This document shows, one piece after another, positions 23,794 to 35,200 of a stretch of 64,000 bases of DNA. The translations under genes and the position numbers were made by a program. The notes under the pieces were generated by a model. The model was not told the origin of the DNA. It saw only the letters and a program-made list of their open reading frames with translations, and searched no databases. Within the stretch, counting starts at the first letter, position 1; each line of letters opens with the position of its first letter. Source of the stretch: Spirometra erinaceieuropaei (taxonomy: Eukaryota > Platyhelminthes > Cestoda > Diphyllobothriidea > Diphyllobothriidae); NCBI GenBank assembly GCA_902702965.1, contig CACRXP010000982.1:116662-180661 (forward strand), written 5' to 3'.

Positions 23794-23876
23794 GTCTCTG
23801 AGGATGGATTTGAGGGAGAATCCAAAACGTCTGGCTAATAAAGCTTTTGTTCCAGCGATCATGCCTTCTTTTTCGC
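23794..23876 (+). ncRNA. Decayed hammerhead-like motif at Penelope 3' end
   Basis: It aligns without gaps to 53238-53321 at roughly 80 percent. The core CTGATGA of that copy is CTGAGGA here (23798-23804) and GAAAC has become AAAAC, so any ribozyme would be inactive. Stem II is kept (GGATT with AATCC). Penelope-like elements are known to carry small hammerhead ribozymes in their terminal repeats; the assignment here is inference. Confidence 0.35.
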
Positions 23877-24104
23877 ATTAACCGCGACGTCATTCTCAAC
23901 GTTACACTAGCGATGTACATAGCTCAGTTTATCACATCTCTATATGTGGCGTGCACATGGATAGCCTACGAAATACAAGCAAAAAAATCAAGGCAGCACC
24001 TCAGTTACCTCCATAGATTATCGATAATGAAGTTTTACGAAAGGACAACACACATCGACGTCCTGGGAATAGCCGTCGTTATCAGAATCGATGCAACTAC
24101 GTTG

Positions 24105-24990
24105 TTGCGACCATGTCGAAATGATGGATGAAAAGGGCCTGTCCAAGCAACTATTCTACGGCGACGTAGCTGGAAGTATTTGCAGAAAATGGGACAAAAT
24201 CGAGATGGGAGATCCCTGAAGACGTTCTCAAGAATTTGCAATTCAATCCGAATGCCTGGCGGGACCTCGCTCAAGACATCAATGCGTGCGTTAGCCTCGC
24301 TGAACATCTCCGGACCCAATGCAATGTTAACACGACTAACCCTCCATCCAACTCACAAACCATCAGCACCAACATCGCCATTGAGGACTATCCTCCTCAC
24401 TTCCACCACCACAATCGTAACTCCCACCAGCAATGGGTACTAAGTTCGAATCTGCCCTTATTGCGATCGCACCCTGGAATCCCAAACTGACCTTTCAACT
24501 TGGTCGCGCTGTGACCGGTGCACCAGTACACCAGCTTACAGGCACCAGGGCGTCCAGACGACGCATGGGCCCTTTCGGTCATAAGCTTGTAACAGCCAGA
24601 CATTATGACCAGTCTGGCGTCATTGTTCCAGACCTCGCTGCCTCAAGGTCATTCATCCCTTGCAGCGAGCCGTCCCAGACGAGGTGACCTGAAGTCACAC
24701 AACCAACAGCTCGGGCATACCTGCGTCCGCGCAGTCGCAGCTGCCTATGCGGCCACTTCAACGCGCCACCCCCTGCAACCAGCAAAACAAGCCACTGGGA
24801 CACCATCCCTCGGCAAATGCAACACACGCTGACTGGACACCACTTGAGCTTGGCCCACGAGCCTACAAAAGCGGCTGCCACCATTATCTCAGAGACTCTC
24901 AGGCCTGACTGGACGCAGTCAACACCATCCCTGGCTTCGCCAGTGGCCACTGTCGCCTGAGAGGACAACTCCGGATTCTGTGCACAATAA
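24105..24990 (+). mobile_element. Non-LTR retrotransposon C-terminal tail, copy E
   Basis: The plus-strand frame at 24110-24230 reads MDEKGLSKQLFYGDVAGS, matching the [12 protein letters not shown] block after the thumb in copies A-C. After a frameshift, LKNLQFNPNAWRDLAQD matches the following tail segment. A Thr/Pro/Ser-rich low-complexity region continues to about 24500, as in the linker before the fingers. The fingers themselves are not recognisable. An AATAAA at about 24988 could be the element's 3' end. It is a related but distinct and old subfamily. Confidence 0.6.
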
Positions 24991-26779
24991 ACCCCTTATT
25001 CTGGTCCCCTTTGTCTTCTCCCTTCAAACAGGGAATTTGGCCTGACGATTGTAGCTCGCATGCTGCACATATTCTCTCTGCTGTGCCGCTACAAGCTCAT
25101 GCACAAAATTCTCCGGTAAAACATTACAATCCAGGCCACTCCACAACATTTCGCTCTACTTGCGTAAACAAACCCACATAAACCTCTGGAACTGAAACTC
25201 GTCTCTTCACCTGTATCACCTTGGCTACTTGTGGTCCTACTCGGTTATACACGAATGCATGTTGGTTATCAGCATCACAGCACACAACACTCGTGCAAGA
25301 CTCATGTGACGATAGTTGTCAATTCCAGTATGGCAGGCGAGATGTCACATGCAAGAATGTGCACACCTCGCTTGCGTGTGAAGCGCGTCCTTTGGTGTGC
25401 TGGAGGAACGGGGTTCGTACGTGTGGCATCTGACGGACCGTATTGCTGCTGCCAGTCATTGCGCCAGCGCTCACCTATGTTTCTTTATTTTACCACCGAA
25501 GATCCCTAGGCATTGAAGGATAGAGTGCGGTTGGTGTGGCTCATCTCGGGCTCAGTATTAAAAAGTTCCGTGGAATTCGCCGCCGCTAGGCTCACCTAGT
25601 AGAACAGTTGTGGACCTCATCGCTCGCGACGATCAAATTAGCAATATTTTTGAGGATTTGCTTTGTCCCTCATATGTCTAGGATTCTGTAACACTTCTTC
25701 TTGACACGTCTTAACGGGTTTTTCAGTTCTTCGTTAAAACAACTGCTTCCAGCCTGTTGAAGTGGGCCATGCGGAAGTATTGGAGCGAGAAACTGGTGGA
25801 TTTGACTGACATAGTTAGGTGCAGAAGGAAGTACTTAGACCTTGAGGCAGGGGATTGAATGTGTGGATGATGCACCCACCACGTAGCCACCAACTCTACT
25901 ATGCACCCACCGGCGACCATCGGGTAAGTACCCCAACTGAAGAAATGGGGGGGAGCAAGGACGCCTGAAATACGGGAATGGTGGTAATAAAGGTTTGACG
26001 AGTGGGGTAAACCTAACTTACAGGTAACTGTTTTCGGGAAGAAAAATAAAAACGTACGTGTAGGCTGTTAGATTGCACAAATACACCAATAAGGCGTAAA
26101 ATTGCGAGCTCGCGGTTTGAAATATTGACAACTAGGGGATTAAAAATGGAAAAAAAATGAAAGCCGAGGGCTTTGACTAGGTAGTTCGGGCGATCCGATC
26201 ACATCCCTTTAAGACCAGTCACAGTTAAGGAGAAAGCATGGAGAAAATATCGTCCAATTCGACTCTCGTGATGTTTGCGACTGAAGATACAACTGAATTT
26301 GACAAGGTTGGCAGCTTAACAGCTGAATCTAAAACTCAATTTAGGCCTATAGCTGGCCCTTATGCCAACCTCTAACCCTAACCCATGACCTCTAACTCTA
26401 ATCCAGGCCTAACCCTAAGACAAACACCAACCCTAAAGGTGGCAAGTGGGGAAGGCGTAAAGGAAAATGAGTGAAAGTTAAGGGGTTTAAAGTAAGCTCA
26501 CACAAAATGACATAATTACGTATTTTTTAGAAGTAAGGACTAATTGAGGCCACATACTTGATCCTCACCCGCCCGCCCAAGGGACATTTTACTGCTATAA
26601 ATTCGAGCTGCAAGTCATTTATATTGTCGCGGGAACTATTTTGGTGTCTAGATAAAAAAGTTCACTAGGTTGCCCTTCTTATTTATCTGCTCCATGTATG
26701 GTTGCATTCATACGGTCACAGATTAACTCGAAAATCGAATATACCCCACCATTGGCGGTAAAATTTTCCATTGGATGAG
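24991..26779. other. Intergenic stretch with a few TAACCC-like units
   Basis: No recognised gene. A cluster of CTAACCC-like units lies at 26372-26438. Homopurine and A-rich tracts occur around 25940-26160. Open frames such as 25221-25509 (+) carry no recognisable motif. Confidence 0.4.
26372..26438 (+). repeat. Degenerate interstitial telomere-like repeats
   Basis: Several CTAACCC/CTAACTC units occur, including one tandem pair (CTAACCCTAACCC), embedded in imperfect repeats. The complement of flatworm telomere units is CCCTAA. The array is short and degenerate, so it may be chance or an old interstitial telomeric tract. Confidence 0.35.
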
Positions 26780-27230
26780 ATGAAATATTTGGCGTGGGGA
26801 CTTCGATCAAATGAAGGCCGAAATCAACAATACGGACTGGGAATCAGCGTTTTCCGGAAATATAGAGGAGGATTGGAAATGGTTCAGTGAATTATTGCAT
26901 GCTCTCCTGACAAACCACTGCCCNNNNNNNNNNNNNNNNNNNNNNNNNNNNNNNNNNNNNNNNNNNNNNNNNNNNNNNNNNNNNNNNNNNNNNNNNNNNN
27001 NNNNNNNNNNNNNNNNNNNNNNNNNNNNNNNNNNNNNNNNNNNNNNNNNNNNNNNNNNNNNNNNNNNNNNNNNNNNNNNNNNNNNACCTGACGCTTTTCC
27101 GATTATTTGTTACTTTATGATACCTTTTCGAGTTTTTGAGATTTTGCAGTTGCTTGTAAACAAATAGGGAGTTCAAAGGTGAAGACCTACATTTCCCTCA
27201 ATAAACTGAACTGAACTGAACTGAAAAATT
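26780..27230 (+). mobile_element. CR1/jockey-like fragment interrupted by assembly gap
   Basis: Before the gap the plus frame (about 26800-26923) reads FDQMKAEINNTDWESAFSG, then EEDWKWFSELL. This is the style of the endonuclease-to-reverse-transcriptase linker in CR1/jockey-clade elements (D-W-E-S ... W-x-x-F). After the gap, 27186-27225 holds AATAAACTGA followed by three more ACTGA units, a microsatellite-type 3' tail typical of non-LTR insertions. Little coding sequence remains visible and the body may be in, or deleted around, the gap. Confidence 0.42.
26924..27085. other. Assembly gap (162 N)
   Basis: A run of N from 26924 to 27085. Frames that cross it are meaningless. Confidence 1.
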
Positions 27231-28489
27231 CCTTCCCTATTCTAGGGATACTTGCGTTCAAGTGCAGCATGGAAGTAGACTATGATTTTTAAAAGACTAT
27301 GCTTTTTAGAGAAGACCCGGAGCTCTCTCCACAGTTCCACTGCCTTTCAAACTTCTCTCGGCGATGGATGGCCCATTGAGTAGTTTGAAGCAGAGAATGG
27401 TTTGTTCGGATCCCTACATTTTTGCCAGATGTGGGTTGGAAGCCATTTGTAAACGCTCTACGTTCGTCGTTCTACTTGCGTCAGAAAGGTGTCGCGATTC
27501 GGCAGCTCACCATAGCGAATTTAGCCCTACAGATATGGGCGTCCACATATGGTGTCATTTTGCTCATTTCCGCCAAAACATTATCCGAAAACGTATACTA
27601 TGCTCCAGCCGGTGCTCATAAATAAGCCAAAGTAAAGTTATCCACCTGCCCATAGCTTCTATGGACTATCATCACATGCAATGAGGTATAACATGCGGTG
27701 TAACCAATATTTGCGGGTCTCTTGTTCAGTGTCCCAAACGTTTTTTTATTTTCACTTGTTCCTAATTTTCCGTACGCTGTCCGACGAAAGATTTACGTCC
27801 AAATTTGGCTGTCAACTACTCACTCTCTGATTACAGTTTGGCATGCAAAATCGGATGGGTTAGTCACCAAAATTCTGGTCCGTGTGTATTCCTAGATGCG
27901 ACCAGTGAACCGTAACTTATGACAGATCATATCCAAAAAGCTCTAATTCGAAGGTTGTGACCCCAACACGGGGATGCTGAGTGAGCGGGTAATCCGTCTC
28001 AAAACAAATTATGCAAAGCGACTATTCGCGCATTTACATGGCTTTTAATGCGCCTTTTGTCTACTCAGCAAGAACATGCGCGTATGCCTGCCAAAAGTAT
28101 GTGATCGTTCGGTTATTTAATGCTATGTGACACAACGAGACGTAGGTTTTATATTGGCTCCCAAGGTATCACTGAAATGCTGACCTTTTCTATTAAAACT
28201 AAGTAATTATGCAGTGCTTAACTGGCATTATCAAAATATATGCCGTCTTTTCCGTCCTTATAGAGGTTCTATATCTGACTTTCCGGAGTATTGCTAAGGA
28301 GATAACGGTGACCAAAAATGTGGAGGACGTCATTTAAAGTCATTCCTACTTAGAATAGAGAGTGTAACGTAGTGCCGCATTAGCTGCCCGCGGACATGAA
28401 TGCTTCGGACCTCCAAATCCAGGACGCCCTGCTTACCGCCAGTTCAACCGTCTATTCCGACGATGTCCACTGTGTACTACGCAGCTAGG
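27231..28489. other. Intergenic stretch, no recognised gene
   Basis: No recognisable domain in either strand. An open frame at 27364-27621 (+) is unassigned. The sequence is AT-rich with no clear repeat structure. Confidence 0.4.
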
Positions 28490-29411
28490 TGCGGCAGGTA
28501 CGGTGACTTGCGCGTGAATTAGTTCACAGTGATAGCAGATTTTCACAGCATCTACCGCACTTTCTCTTCTCCACGCCCACCTAGATCCGGTGTTAAGACA
28601 TAGTCAAGAAGATTAGAGGCGGGGGACGACGCAGGTGTCTGGCAAACACAGACCCGTACCTAGGCGTGCCACCACAACCCCTGGTTTACAACATGCACTT
28701 GGCCAACAACAACACCCCAACAGGGGTCGGATGGACGAGGACGACTGGGCAGCCATGCCCACCAACTGTATATATACCCAGCGGGATTTCAAACGCATCT
28801 ACCGTCAGGAGACCAGGTGCCAGAGAACTGCCAGCGCATATCAAGCTGCGAGGACTATGGTTTGCTGATGCTGGCATGGCACACGTTTTCAAACCTTTTG
28901 ACCTACTAGGGCGACACGTGTCCCTGCAGTCAACCTTCAAGGTTGGATAACCAAACAATCTTTGACTGAGTCGTCGACTGAGAGGCACTACCCATAAGGC
29001 ACGCACACAGGCACAAACACTCTCCAATAGGAGCGAAGTAGAAAAACACTCTCCTCACATGCATTAGAGTGTCACAGATAGCTTTAGAAGGGGCAGAGAC
29101 AGCCTACCTCGCAACCCACCAGCCCGCTACTCCACACATCACAACAGCTGGGCAGACTGTGTGGACTGAGGTTGGGTGTCCCTCGATTGACTTCCGAGCC
29201 ACGGCCATCGGAGCAACGTCTGCGTCTTAGACTCGGATCACACATACACCTGGGGAGGGGGGGGGAGGAGGGGACGCATGGAGAGGGAGCCGAAGCACAC
29301 ATTATCTACTTGCGTGTGAGGTGGCAGTTGGGTGCTTGCGGTGGATGATGTTGATGTGTGTTGAGATGTTGCTGAGGGAGGGTGTAATGGTCTGATGCAG
29401 CCAGCGGTTGT

Positions 29412-29945
29412 CTATCGCAGGTTTTTGTGGACGCGCATGTGGCCGAATAGACCCATGCGCTGAATAAATTTGCGAGTAAAATGTGGACAGTGGAGACGGA
29501 TGCGGCGGGTGTAGGGTGGTACTCCAGGCACTGGTTCGTCAGTCTCTGTGCGATAGATTCGCAAATAAACGATCAGGCCTATGTGTGAAGTGAAGGTCCG
29601 GTCGCAATGAGGACAGGTATAGACTGGGTCCACACCACTGGTGTCGAAAATGGCGGTATTGGTAGAAAAGAAGAAGAAGAAGAAGAAGAAGAAGAAGGAG
29701 GAGGAGGAGGAGGAGGAGGAGGAGGAGGAGAAGGAGGAGGAGGAACAGGAGGAGGAGGGGGATAGTAGTGGCGATTCTGGGGTGCGGTCAGTGGGGGTTA
29801 TCGGCGAGGAGGACGAGGCAGAGTTTGCGGTGAACGGCGGCCGGCGTAGTCCGGGTGGTGCATTTGGCACACAGATGTCCTTCAACGCCGACTGGTGCTG
29901 GTAAGGGCCGTTGGCTGCGTGAGCAGGTCGGCGGCGGTTGAGCAT
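29412..29945 (-). pseudogene. C2H2 zinc-finger tail of copy C
   Basis: The minus frame carries a Ser-rich and poly-Phe tract, then CPHCDRTFTSHIGLIVYLRI, a finger whose first His is replaced by Tyr. A linker EPVPGVPPYTRRIRLH follows, then a second finger CPHFTRKF ... GHMRVHK whose second Cys is lost. The fingers sit at the C-terminus of the reverse transcriptase protein and may help recognise RNA or target DNA. The poly-Ser/Phe tract is the antisense reading of the purine microsatellite at 29666-29760. The frame is open to the stop at 29412. Confidence 0.78.
29666..29760 (+). repeat. Homopurine AAG/GGA microsatellite
   Basis: About 95 bp of pure purine on the plus strand, AAG units followed by GGA units, with one C interruption near 29746. 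It lies within the linker before the fingers of copy C. Such tracts can form triplex DNA and are slippage-prone. Confidence 0.92.
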
Positions 29946-29979
29946 TGGCGTCGCGGGATAGGCGCAGTTAAGAGTTTCA

Positions 29980-31500
29980 TGCTTTCTGTTTGGCTTTGGC
30001 AGCAGCGATGCGGTTGAATCCGTAGATCACTGCGCCTGTTTTTAATGTTTTCCACGTGGTCAGTCTCGGGCGAAGCTTTCCCAGTTGGCCGGTTTGATCA
30101 GCAGACGCTTCAGAGAGGACTTCAGAGTGTGCCTGTCGCGGCGGATTTTACTTCCTAAGCAATGGGAACCCGCAGCGACGTCTCCGTAGAAGAGTCGTTT
30201 TGGGTAGTCGCTCGTCGTCTATCCGCACGAGATGGCCGCTCCTTCGCAGTTGCTGCTGCAGTTGGCTCAGCATGGCGTAGATGCTGAGGATTCCCGTCCG
30301 TTCCAGGACGTTGCTGTCGGGGATTCGGTCCTGCCAACTCAGCTTCAGAATGCAACAAAAACATCGGCCGTGGATGTGGTTGAGTCGGCGTGCCTGCTTC
30401 ATGTAAACCGTCCAGGTCTCTGCTCCATACAGCAACGTCGGCAGGATGACGGCCTTGTACATCTTCAGCTTCGTGCTTAGTTGGAGACCGTGACGATTCC
30501 AAACTGTGCTTTGGAGGCGGTCGAAGGCTTGACTGGCTTTTGAGATCCTGTTGACGACTGCGTCATCGATCTTGGTGTTGCGGGAGAGGGTACTGCCCAA
30601 GTACGGGAAGTTCTCCACCACTTGCAGTTGGGTTCCGTTCACACTTGTTCGCGGCTCGTTGGGGTCTGTGGCTGAGTTGGGTTGCGGTTGATGCATCACC
30701 ACCGTCTTCTGCGTGTTGATGACCAGACCGAAGTTTTCGCAGGCGGTGGAGAAGAGGTCCATGCTGCGTTGTATCTCCTTTTCCGAGGTGTGTTCAGGGC
30801 GCAGTCGTCGGCGAAGAGAAGCTCGTGAACGGTGGTTGTGGATACGCGCGATTGAAGTGCATTCGCCGTTGATTCAGCAGGCGACCGTCCGTCCTGTAGG
30901 CGATGCGGATCCCGGGGTAGGCGCCAGCACGCATGCCTGCTTCACTCCGTTGGTCACTGCGAATGCCTCTGAGACAACTCCGTTGTCCGTGACTCGCGCC
31001 ATCATACCGTCGTGCAGCTGACGCACCATCTGAGTGAATCGCTCCGGACAGCCGAATTTCTGCATGATCTTCCACAGTCCTTCACGATTCACCGTGTCGA
31101 AGGCTTTCGTCAGGTCCACGAAGGTAGAGTACAGGTGGGTCCGAATCTCCTGGCACTTCTCCTGAAGTTGACGGGCGGCAAAGATCATATCGGTTACCCC
31201 GCAATGGCGGCGGAAGCCGCACTGGCTTTCCGGCAGAGACCTTTTTCTGTGTGGTTGTTCAAGCGGTTGAGGATAATGCGAGCCAAGATCTTCTCAGCCA
31301 TGTTCAAGAAGAATATGCCTCGATGTTTGTCACAGAGCTGGTGTTTTCAGTGCCGCTTGTGCAGATGCACGCTTGTGACGTCTTTGAAATCCTTCAGGAC
31401 TTCTCCTTGATGCCACATCTCCTAGAAAAGCGCAGTCAGATGATCCAGGAATTGGGCTCTACCCCGCTTGTGGATCCCAGCAGGGATTGCGTCCGATTCG
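29980..31500 (-). pseudogene. Reverse transcriptase of copy C
   Basis: The minus strand shows FVDLTKAFDTVNREGLW (about 31120), TNGVKQACVLAP (about 30945), the catalytic [10 protein letters not shown] (about 30825-30795), [17 protein letters not shown] (about 30600), [14 protein letters not shown] and the RIDDERLPK block (30220). Relative to copy A, 55 bp are missing between the ACVLAP and PGIR blocks (30915-30918), which shifts the frame. A further one-base loss lies near 30790. The Gly after Gln in the palm block is changed to Ala. Confidence 0.82.
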
Positions 31501-32200
31501 GCTGCTTTTCCGCTGGAGAGCTTTTGCACGGCCCTGATGGCTTCGGTGAGGGAGGCGGGAGGTAGAGTTCAACACTGGTCTCCACCTGAAGCAGGCGGTC
31601 GATGGCTGAGTCGGAGATGGCGAAGATACGGTTGAAGTCGCCTCAGAAGTTCTCGGCCCATCGCTGTAGAATATGTGTCCTTTCAGTAAGTCATGCACAG
31701 CCGTCAGTGCTGAGGAGAGGTGCAGTGCCTAAGGTTGGCTGACTGTGGACAGCTTTGATAGCGATGAAGAAGTTCTTCTAATCTTTGCGGTTCGCATATC
31801 CTTGGATCTCCTCAGTCTTACGAGCCATCCAGGTGTCCCGTATCTCGCGCAGTCGCTGTTGTAGGAGACGACGGCTGTGGTAGATAGCAGCTCCGTTTTC
31901 GTCGATTTGGCGAGTTTCAGATTCTTTGTGCAGGCGGTTCTTCTCGTCGAGCCTCTTGCTGATGGCGGCGTCGTTGCCGTCGAAACTGCGTTAGTGTTGG
32001 CGGCGTTTTCGACCAAGTACGGCCGGCGTTGTCGATTGGATGGTGTCGGCAGTTAATACCACTGGTGCTCCACGGAGGCATTCCCGTCCGCGGCTTCAGC
32101 GTCGAGAACGGAACCCAGAATCCTCTTCTGCTGAACCATACTGTGCATGGTTTCCCATTCGGATTTGGCGTCATCATTAAGAACACCCTGACATCTGTCT
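31500..32200 (-). pseudogene. Endonuclease-RT linker region of copy C
   Basis: Minus-strand fragments match the linker of copy A in order: AAISKRLDEKNRLHKE, LQQRLREIRDTWMARKTEEIQGYA, GTAPLLSTDG and ILQRWAENF. They are interrupted by stops near 31770, 31700 and 31640. The match fades at about 32170-32200, taken as the 5' truncation point. Confidence 0.75.
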
Positions 32201-35200
32201 GAGAAAATGCCGACCGACAATTTAACTAGGTTTCCCGTGACACTCATTTACTAGTTATAATAATGACGGCTGCATTTAATGCCGGCTTACAGGTATTGTC
32301 GGGGAGCGCTAAACACAAATCCGGCCAGCAGTGAAAAAACACCTGCCAAAAACAACAATAAAAATAATGTTGATGGTGGTTTTTTATAGCTTGGAGGGTT
32401 CAGGAGAAATAAACTGCTGTCCATCAAATACCGATCGTGGAGAAAGGGAGGGGTAGCACTGCATCCGATATTATCAGTCGCCAACTATTTTCACGAAGGT
32501 GGGGCTGATCCAAAGAAAAGCGCCGAAGAACAGTTGTCGCTGATGGCTAAAGAATCTGTGCCTTGTGAGATTGGCCATAGAGATCAGAGACAACAAATGC
32601 CATCGTTACGGTATAGTTGAGCAGTGAATTCAGCACCCGAAATTTGTGGGAGTTTTTCTGAATGCAAAAATCGAGTAATATTTCTCTTACACGAAGCATA
32701 ATTTTGTAGACATTTCACCTTCTTGGGTAGTTTATTCCAAATAGCAATTTCATTTACACAGTTAAGATCACTAGATCACTTTTAGTCGTCTCTATTTCAT
32801 CCAATCCTAGTCATTGTCTGGAAGGTTGAGGTCTTCAAGCAGAATTACCTGTCTGATATGACAGATTTACTTATCCGCCATGATGAACGCATCTTCCGTG
32901 TCCTTCATTCATCCTTGTGGTCTATACTCGAGTGCGATATAGAGGTCCGGTTGGTTTGGTACTCTCAAGTTACAACTAAGGGTTCCTTGACCAGTGCTCC
33001 CTTTCGATGACGACCCATCTATGACGTAATTAACTTCATCACATATGAAAATCGCGATTTCCCCACCCACGCATCAATTTCGAGCCCTGCGGGCAAACTT
33101 AAACCCATCCAGCCTGACTTCTGTCCCTACTAACTGCTCATTTAACCATCTTTCACATATGGCTACGAGTGCTAGTGCTAGTTCTACAGTTGCGGATGCG
33201 GCTGCTTCTTTCTTTGCCACGACCATTGTTGCTAATAACATCGCGAATCCACGAATGAGATAACCCTAATCTACAATCTACAGATTGAATTTGAATGTTA
33301 AATTAACATATGGACGTTTTATGAATGGCGTTTTTGGGAGGGAATTTTGCGCTTATCCTTATTTTATGGAATCTTGTCCCAAACTTCAGGCTGAAATTAG
33401 GTGAAAACTCCGTAAACATTAATTTACGCAATGTCATCAATTCATTTATACGAAACAGATTATTGACCTAGGACAATCTGAGCTAGGGTTTTACAGTACC
33501 TACCCATTTAATTTCGGCCACACGATTTAGATGAAATATAACTGGCGTTGATACTGCGAAAGTACCAGACAAAAACTCCCTATTCCAGAATTCCACGAGG
33601 AATCTTCGTGGTGCGCATGTCTTTCGTGCTCCCCAAAATTCAAGGAGAAGCTTGACAAGTTTCTTAGAAGTCACTGGTTCCTGACAAATCCTGTGTTTTC
33701 GCCTGCGGCCAATCTTAGAAATCCAAAAGTATACTGTTAGTTGAAATCCTGTCCCTGAGGACGCAGCCTCTGCTATTTCCCTTTTGCGGGTCACGTTTGA
33801 TTTCAACATCTGTAGATAATTTTTTAGGCTTGATGCTGATTTATATTGCAGGCTAAAGAATTGGGAACTGAAGTCAGAACTCGTATCTAATGCCCACAGA
33901 CTGACAGGTCTAAAGCTAATTTTAATGGGCTGAAATTCAGGTACACAAAAGGAAAGTGAGGCCTGTCATAGTCACCAGTAGCGGTCGCCGGCGTAGCTGT
34001 AGCCTGGGCCGCTTTTTGTTTTGATTATATCTGGATAAGGAAATGGATGTGCATAAATGCTCTGTCAATGTAAAGACGATATTTGACATCTCATAAGAGT
34101 GTTAAACTGTAAGACATTGTTGCCTATATCCCTCCATATTAGTTCAACTGAATTAGTTAACCCAGGCCTGGGTTAACCGGTTAACATAGCCTGGGCTTAC
34201 GAAAATTCAAGCTCGGTCCGAGTCCAAGTTCCCCACATCCTCTGAACTTGACTCGGATTCTTAAATTCTAATTCTGTTTTTACTCAAGCGGGAGCCTTAT
34301 TTCCGGCATAAGTGACCCTGCCGTTGCTCTCATATCCCCTTCCGTTTTGGTTTCTCTAATAACAGTAAGTCTACTTTAGAAAGACTGTAGAACATTATTC
34401 ACTGACCAAACAAAAGTCATCATTGATTGACACTATGATAAATAAGTGACCAAAATGGCATGTACAGGTGTGCAAATGTACGCTGCTACCTCTACCTAGA
34501 GAGAGGCAACAGTGTTTTATTACTGTAAAAATATGTACAGTTGCCGTTTTATGACTGTTTGGAAGGGTCGGCCGCCCAATAGTCTATCTGTTCGTTTCTG
34601 TCCTTTAAAGTGTTACAGGAAAACAGTATGCAAGGCTAAAAATGCAGTTGTAGTTCAATATAAAGTTGATAGGCTAAAGTGAACGGCAAAAAATTTAAAT
34701 ATTTATATGCACAGTACGCATGCTAACTAACCATCATGGTTATCTCCAATGCCAGCCTTTTGGCGGCGGTTTCGTAGTCGATCGTATGCTTTCTTAAAGT
34801 CATTTTTGGGGCCTTCACAAGCTGTTGACAGCCATACCTCTGATCGACGTTCCGCTTCTTCAAAATGTCTGCGTAAAATGTTGTAAATGAACAAAGTAGG
34901 CTCGTCTTACCAGGATGACACAATGAGTCTAACTCACATAGGGCGCGTATTCCGTGTTGCCTGCCGTAAAGAGTTAGATGACAGGTAATCTCATCTCTGA
35001 ATAGGGCGCGGAAAATGCGGTCAGCGAAAGCCGTAATCCGGTTTTTTCTGAACGTTGACAAGTGCGAGATCTGGCGGACTAGTCGTTATGTCACTAGTTA
35101 CTTGCCACCTGTTTCCTGTATGCACTATTTAACAGTACACAGGTAAACCCGCCATGACCCTTTAGGGCGACCATGTGTTTGGACACGAACCCAATAGGCA

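Larger units (their letters stand above)
23060..23876 (+). mobile_element. Second Penelope-like element, 3' part
   Basis: This fragment comes from a different Penelope-like family from the element at 20199. It contains an ATIRRQIMRPKD block (about 23105-23140), a GIY-YIG nuclease frame to 23481, and a 3' segment at 23794-23876 that is clearly homologous to the inverted pair at 53131-53321 (GTCTCTGA start, then GGCTAATAAAGC). The reverse transcriptase is missing or unrecognisable. Confidence 0.72.
28490..32200 (-). mobile_element. APE-type non-LTR retrotransposon, copy C (5'-truncated)
   Basis: On the minus strand this copy runs from the linker after the endonuclease (about 32200-31500), through the reverse transcriptase (31500-30000), to a two-finger zinc tail (29945-29412) and a 3' UTR (29411-28490) shared with copy D. 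The endonuclease is absent. Nonsense codons, frameshifts and a 55-bp deletion in the palm make it much older than copies A and B. It is the only copy in the window with its full tail and 3' UTR. Confidence 0.85.

Noticed and set aside
29641..29904. Acidic poly-Lys/Glu frame on the plus strand
   Set aside because: Produced by the AAG/GGA microsatellite; the real coding relic is the zinc-finger tail on the minus strand.
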